Positions 58,314-64,000 of a DNA stretch of 64,000 nucleotides are shown here, piece by piece (the first letter of the stretch is position 1; the number at the start of each line of letters is the position of its first letter). The position numbers were made by a program, and so were the translations under genes. The notes beneath the pieces are model-generated. The model had not been told where the DNA came from, ran no database searches, and saw only the letters and a list, made by a program, of their open reading frames with translations. The stretch is from Apostichopus japonicus. Lineage: Eukaryota > Echinodermata > Holothuroidea > Aspidochirotida > Stichopodidae. The stretch is taken from positions 1,992,499 through 2,056,498 of the forward strand of contig NC_092565.1 in assembly GCF_037975245.1 (NCBI RefSeq), written 5' to 3'.

Positions 58314-61300
58314 TCACAGAAATATTCCTTCTGGATTCTCTGAGGATGGTGTAGCCACAGCCAATTGCCTTGGACTGCCCTTCAAAATGCGATGCAAGTT
58401 AGGGGATGCTGCAAACATGAAGAAAGAAAATTACCCTCTGATCACATCAAACTAAGGTACAGTATCACATGAAATAGAAAAGCACTTATAATAGGTGGCA
58501 ACTTGGACATATTAAAGGTGTCCAAATCCTCAGATTAAATCAAAATGTTTCTTGAATGTTTCTAGTGAATCTTCTCTTAAAGCAATGTTCATTTAGGTAA
58601 CATCACTTGATCTTACTCAAGGACCTTTTTCTTACAGCAATGCTCATGTGTTACCATCACTTGATGTTACTAGTGGACATTATCTTAAAGTGATGTTCAT
58701 TTAGGTAACATCACTTGATATTACTTGTGGACTATATATTAAAGCAATGTTCACATAGTACCATCACTTAATGTCACTAGTTGACCTTATCTTAAAGCAA
58801 TGCTCATGTGGTACCATCACTTGATGTTACTAGTGGACCTTATCTTAAAGTGATGTTCATTTAGGTAAGTAACATCACTTTATCTTACAGTATTCATGGA
58901 CCTTGTCTTAAAGCAATTATCATGTGGTACCATGACCTGATGTTACTAGTGGACCTTATCTTAAAGTGATGTTCATTTAGGTAACATCACTTTATCTTAC
59001 TCATGGACCTTGTCTTAAAGCAATGCTCATGTGGTACCATGACTTGATGTTACTAGTGGACCTTATCTTAAAGTGATGTTCATTTAGGTAACATCACTTT
59101 ATCTTACTCATGGACCTTGTCTTAAAGCAATACTCATGTGGTACCATTACTTGATGTTGCTAGTGGTACCATCATTTAATGTCACTAGTCGACCTTCCCT
59201 TAAAGCAATGTTTATATGGTAACATCACTTGATCATACTAGTGTAAGTTATCTTAAAGGGTGATTCCATTTCAAACTAACAATTCAATCATTCTGATGAA
59301 ATTTCATAAATCTGAGAAGGTCGACCGGTAACTTTCAGAAAATTGGTTGACTTGAGGTGGAATGACCCAAAAGCAATGTTCATGTGGTACTGTAACTTGA
59401 TGTTACTAGTGGACCTAATCTTACAGAGATGTTTATTGGTACCATCACTTGATGTCAATGGTTGACCTTAACATAAAGTGATGTTCATGCGGTACCACCT
59501 TGGTGGTTAATGGAGGATTAATTCCAAGTAAGATGAATCATACAGAAGTGTCTCAAATCTGCAGATACAGTATTAACTAAACATACAGTAGCTTCCTCCA
59601 TATGAATATTCTTGTAATCTGACTTTCAAATTCTACATTAATAGGACAACACCTTGCTCCATTGTAGTTAGCAAACAAATGTTGATTTGGATGTGAGTTA
59701 GCATAATTTGATGGTGCTTAGCATTTGTGGGCAAAGTATCTCACACTTCAGGTCCTGTGGCAGCCCAGTTAACAGTTAGTAGCATAAGTGATGCTCATAA
59801 GGTTTGATGAATGTCTGATTTAACAATGTTTCATTCATAAGGATATACCTTAATATATCATGTCTACTACAAACAATTCCTTGAATTCATACTTACACCC
59901 TTTTTCTCTTCCATTATCAATCTAAGTATTATTTTCTGGAATAATGATGTGCAATCCTTTGGTCGTTTCTTTTCCAAGTCCCCCTCTACTAGTCTTAATT
60001 CATTAATCAACCCATTTAACTTTTCATTCACTTTCTCCAGATTGGCTGTGATAACTGAATACTCATGCTTCAATTCCTTTAACTCTTCCTTAACAGCCTT
60101 CATTTCCTCTGACTGATCTCTGTCTAATTTTACCATTTTTTCTTACCTTTTGACAATTTTGATCAATTGAATAATCTCTGCTTGTTTCTGGGAGATCTGC
60201 CTGTTACAATCAGCTACCTTATCTTTCAAGACATCAACACTTGCTTCCAACTTCTTATGTATTTGCCGTTCCAGATCCAGTTCATTATCACAGAAATCTT
60301 TTTCATTAAGCAAGGCTTGATTTCTTTGAATAGATTGTTCTATCTTTGATATTTCTTCTTGAATCTTGTGAATGGCAGGATCATTCTCAAACTTAAGAAG
60401 ACCTTGGATAGCTACATCTAGTCCTGTCAGTTGTGACTGCTGGTGATTGAGTTTGCACTCTTGAGCTTTCACCAGGTCTGCCAGTTTACCTTTCTCTTCT
60501 TCTTCCTCTATAGCTTTCTTTCTCTCCTCCTCCTCTTGTCTCTTTGCTTCTTTTGCTTTATCCTCTTGCTGTTTTCTCTTCTCCATTTCTTTCTTATTCT
60601 TCCTTTCTTTTTGTAACTGATCTTGTTGCAGTTTTTCCTTTTGTTCTGCTAGATTCTTTGACTGGACTCTTTCTGCTTCCTTTGTCTTCTCATCAAGTTC
60701 TTTTTTCCTTCTCTTAACCAATTCTGTTTGTTTCTTTTCTTCAAGTTCTTTCTCCAAACTTGTTCCCTGCTTTTCTTGGTTGTTTTCTATCATTGTCTTT
60801 TGTACCTTCCTTTCTCCTATTGTCATCTTGTACTGTCTGTTGCTCCTGGTGTTTCTCCATGTCTGTACTCTTTAATTGTTCATCTTCTTGTTTTCCTAGT
60901 TTCTTTAATGGTCTCTGTCCACCTGTTTCTTCTCTTCTGTTCTTGTTGCCTAGGTCTTGCCTCATTTCTTTGTGTTCCCTGGTTCGTTTTACCTTCATTG
61001 CCTTCTACACCTATTCTTGTTCCTGTCTTTGTACTTCCAAGGCCCTCATTCTCTCTTGGTTTAGTCTCTCACCTTCAGCAGATGACTTACCTTCCTTATC
61101 TTGCAATGTAGAGTGGTCCTTATGATCTGGTTGATTTTGGGACTTGGGCTGGTAGCTGTCATTAGAATAAGCAGGAAGCTGACTTTTAACAATTATATCT
61201 GGTTGATGATATATTTGCTTCGATTGTGACTGTTGAAAGACCTCTTCCTGAACAAGTAATGGTGAGGAGACCAAGACATGTTTTCCTTGGTACAGGTACA

Positions 61301-61791
61301 GGTTTCACCGATTCTGCTTCAGATGTTTCCAATGAAGGTTTAGGTTTAACAATTGGTGGCGCATGACTCTTCTTTTTAAAACTAGAAGCAGATGTGATCC
61401 CAGATGAAAGACTGACAGGTGATGAAACTTCAACCTGCCTTGTTCGAACAGGACTTGACTGAGTGCTTGATGATGGTCTACTGCTGGAGTGGGTGACAAA
61501 ATCTTTTTTTCTCAAGATGAAGCAGTTCTGAGAGTTTTGCCCCCATTTCTGAGACAAGTTCAGAGGGTGTTCATTTGGATGGAGGTACCGTTCTCTCAAT
61601 GAGATTGAAACAACCAACCAGTCGATAAGATTGTGCAAGTGCTATTGCTATATCTCTAGAAGTTGTAGTGGTATCTAAACCACTAATGGTATTTTCAAAG
61701 CCATTAACCCAAACTTGCAAGTCCCCCATGATAACAAATATCAACTCAAGTAGCAGATCACTTTACACCACATCCAGGATGTCAATATCAT
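58314..61791 (-). CDS. RASSF7/8/10-like N-terminal RASSF protein, with frame breaks
   Basis: N-terminal RASSF proteins carry a Ras-association domain followed by long coiled coils. On the minus strand a long exon starts at 61791 after a TTTTTTTCCAG acceptor. The ATG at 61729 (A at -3, G at +4) begins MGDLQVWVNGFENTISGLD and continues ALAQSYRLVGCFNLIE, then YLHPNEHPLNLSQKWGQ, the RA domain. A Ser/Pro linker and a K/E/Q-rich coiled coil follow, with LNEKDFCDNELDLERQIHKK as in RASSF8. The exon may end near 59888-59897 (GTAAGT). The last exon, 58314-58408, encodes SPNLHRILKGSPRQL and ends NPEGIFL, matching the RASSF8 terminus. The frame changes near 61590, 61290 (an A run), 60820 and 60140, and two in-frame stops lie near 61010. 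It is either a decaying gene or carries sequence indels. The phase between the last two exons is not reconciled. Confidence 0.7.
58575..59510. repeat. Tandem array, about 53-bp unit, in the last intron of the RASSF-like gene
   Basis: Units near CTTAAAGCAATGTTCATGTG-GTACCATCACTTGATGTTAC-TAGTGGACC recur about every 53-56 bp, roughly 17 times. They alternate between two subtypes (AGCAATG..GGTACCAT and AGTGATG..AGGTAACAT). A small MITE interrupts the array at 59258. Confidence 0.85.
59258..59368. mobile_element. Small MITE with 17-bp terminal inverted repeats
   Basis: The left end GGGTGATTCCATTTCAA pairs with the complement of the right end, GGGTCATTCCACCTCAA. It interrupts a unit of the 53-bp array between CTTAAA and AAAAGCAATG, so its borders are clear. 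A related end (GGGTCATTCCGTGTCAAATC) occurs near 4517. Confidence 0.7.
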
Positions 61792-64000
61792 CTGGAAAAA
61801 AAGGAGAGGCAATTGAATGCAGTAACTACATATTATATCAAATTCATCAAGACAGTAAGATGGCATTATTAAATGTTTGGTTTTCATTCATGCTTGTCAG
61901 TTAAATACAGAACAGATGTAATGTCTGTGTCTCTTTCAACATTTCCAAATCAGAGAGAACCGTTTGCATGACATATTCCACAAACACTAAGTCATTATTT
62001 ACTTGCCTTGCATGATAGTGCAGCAAAATTTTTCATTGTGTAGAACATTGTTTTTGATATTGTGTATTGAGGTCAAACAATTTGCCTGCTCATGCATCCC
62101 ATTATTGTTTGGTACACAAATAGTGATTGTTTTTGTTTTATTTTTTTAGCATAGCTACAGTAGAATAATTGAGTGCCCTTTAATACCACTGTCAGAACAG
62201 TTTACCTCCCTCAGGCATTTGAATAGGCTCTCACGGTAGATGGCTGGAAAATTTGAGCTGTGCAAGTGACATTTCCAAGCTTGAATCTTTACTAGGCTTG
62301 GTGAGTTGATTACATAACACACAGGCTAACATTCCTGACTAATGGCCTTGAAAGTCGAAGAAGTGGGTAGTGGCCAATAATGGATGGCATTCTTACTAAA
62401 GGGCGGGCGGATATTCAAACGGAGTAAGAACACAAGGCCAGCACCAGACCTGACAAGTATCATTACAGCCTTCAGGAACGCCAAGGAGACCCGAAGGGAC
62501 TAAAGGAGCGTAGCTCCTTAGACTAACGAGAAAACGAGAACCCTAAGGTTTTGAAGCAATGGTGGGGCCTTGATCAAGGAACAAAACACAGGCTCAAAGG
62601 GGGGCTGTCGGCAAATCACCAGGACCCAACTATAGCCTGACAGAAAAAACGAGAACCCTGAGGTCTCGAAGTAAGAATAAAAGATCTTTAAGAACATGTT
62701 ACAGAATGTCTACAACTTATACCCCAAAGACAGAGCTTCTGCCAAGGAAGCCTTGGAGGGAAGGAAGGAGACCAATGACAACTCACAATCCTTCTTTTGT
62801 AAGAGAACTTACCCTGAGGGATTACCAAATGTGAAGTCAAACTCCAGAGACTGGACATGAGTAGCCCCATGGTCTAAGAAAAAGCTCCAGCCTAAGCTCT
62901 CAGGCCAACAAGTACTGTAGCCTAACACATAAAAAGTGATATATAGTCCAAAGCAAGGCTACAAAATATATAAAGCATGCACTAAAGACAACTAAGATTT
63001 TGCACAACTGATACCTGTACAAAGAAAAGACAGGCATGACAGGAAATCTAATGAAAAAATTCATGTCCAAAAATCTGCAAAATTTAACATGATACTTATC
63101 AGTGCTTGATGCAGGTGATGTTATCTGGAATACAGGTCCCAGCTGCCCTCAGAAACTGCACCATAAACTTTTAAACCAAAAATATTCCAATAGATGTAAA
63201 TCACACTAGAAAAACAGTTGTAACCCTTGAGGATGGTAGATTTGGAAGGAAGAGGTAGTAGGTGTTACGTGGGGCGCAGTGCTAAACTGTTACCAAGTAA
63301 ATTAGCTGTCACCCAGAAAGAACAGCCACAGTAGATGAAAACAGCCTTCATAAAATAGGGAAGAAAAAAGTATTTTATGACCACACAAAGCAATGGATAA
63401 GTTTAAGTTGGTGCAATTAAGGTTCAATAAATTCTAGGCATGGTAACAAGGGGTCCTCATTGCAATATGCATGACTGCAAAACCCAATGCAATATATCTC
63501 CAAAGCCTGTGCATGTGTCCTCTTATTTAGGCACTGGAACACTGAAGTAGCTTCTACTTATCTGTGCCCATGTCACAAAGTAACATTTTAGGCTCTTCCA
63601 CAAAAAGGTTGTGAGCACATAGTTTTCAAGATTTTGAAATATTAATTGCAAATATGACCAGGATAAATGGAAAAACTTACAATCTTTAATTTCTTAAATG
63701 GAGTAAATATTTATCCATGCCGGAAATCCCTTTTAAATGTGGCATGAAATCATTTCTTATAGCAATATCATTGAATTCTTTGCATCCTAAACTAATTTGT
63801 TGTACACTGATGAAGATCATACACCAAAAGATTTAACTCAAACAAGTGTGACTAAGAAGGATGCACATACTATTCTGTATCAGCTGTTGCACTCACTTTT
63901 AAAAAAGGGTATTTCCATGTTTTACATGTTACCCCTCCAAGTTGTTTGACCAACCAGCCCTGCTCCATCTCTTTGAAGTGGGTAAAACAAGCTAAAACAA
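61792..64000. other. No gene recognised
   Basis: Upstream exon(s) of the minus-strand RASSF-like gene may lie here but were not identified. Near 62530-62660 a phrase AACGAGAACCCTAAGGT / AACGAGAACCCTGAGGT occurs twice, in a GC-richer patch of about 300 bp that resembles a repeat. Confidence 0.4.

Noticed and set aside
60728-61125. Leucine/serine-rich plus-strand open frames
   Set aside because: They are antisense to the K/E/Q-rich coiled coil of the RASSF-like gene.

Overview
The window is animal nuclear DNA: AT-rich, with short exons, long introns, GT..AG splice sites and dense transposon debris. Gene content suggests an invertebrate deuterostome, most likely an echinoderm such as a sea cucumber (inference). 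It holds a SAM-like/HECT E3 ligase of the multi-exon type common in marine invertebrates, an intron-bearing DDE integrase-core protein, an N-terminal RASSF (RASSF7/8/10-like) gene and a young Ty3 retrotransposon. No tRNA, rRNA, CRISPR or prokaryotic feature was seen.

Layout. (1) 1-2.1 kb: a transposon end, an orphan exon and an 18-bp tandem repeat that runs up to a promoter. (2) 2.1-16.1 kb, plus strand: a 14-exon HECT ubiquitin ligase whose exon 5 is interrupted, inside a zinc-finger motif, by a 1,053-bp hAT-like element that itself contains another hAT-like element. (3) 19.9-23.8 kb, minus strand: four exons of a DDE integrase-core protein, with a foldback MITE in one intron. (4) 25.3-26.4 kb: an inverted copy of the 18-bp repeat element. 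(5) 27.7-37.1 kb: several non-autonomous hAT-like elements, some nested, around two or three exons of a possible GTF2I-repeat protein. (6) 37.17-47.52 kb: a composite hAT-like insertion with an exact 8-bp target duplication. Inside it sit a nearly intact Ty3/gypsy element and two exons of an IPT/TIG (plexin-type) domain that look captured. (7) 47.6-57.4 kb: LINE and Penelope-like remains, tandem repeats and a 95-bp minisatellite. (8) 58.3-61.8 kb, minus strand: the RASSF7/8/10-like gene, with several frame breaks and a repeat array in its last intron.

The host genes are unrelated neighbours, not an operon. The strongest observations are: the hAT-like element whose target duplication supplies both a possible splice donor and acceptor inside a HECT gene exon; the composite hAT-like element carrying plexin-like exons, with the capture breakpoint in a palindrome of a core module shared by several MITE types; and the canonical -1 frameshift heptamer directly before the gag stop of the Ty3 element.
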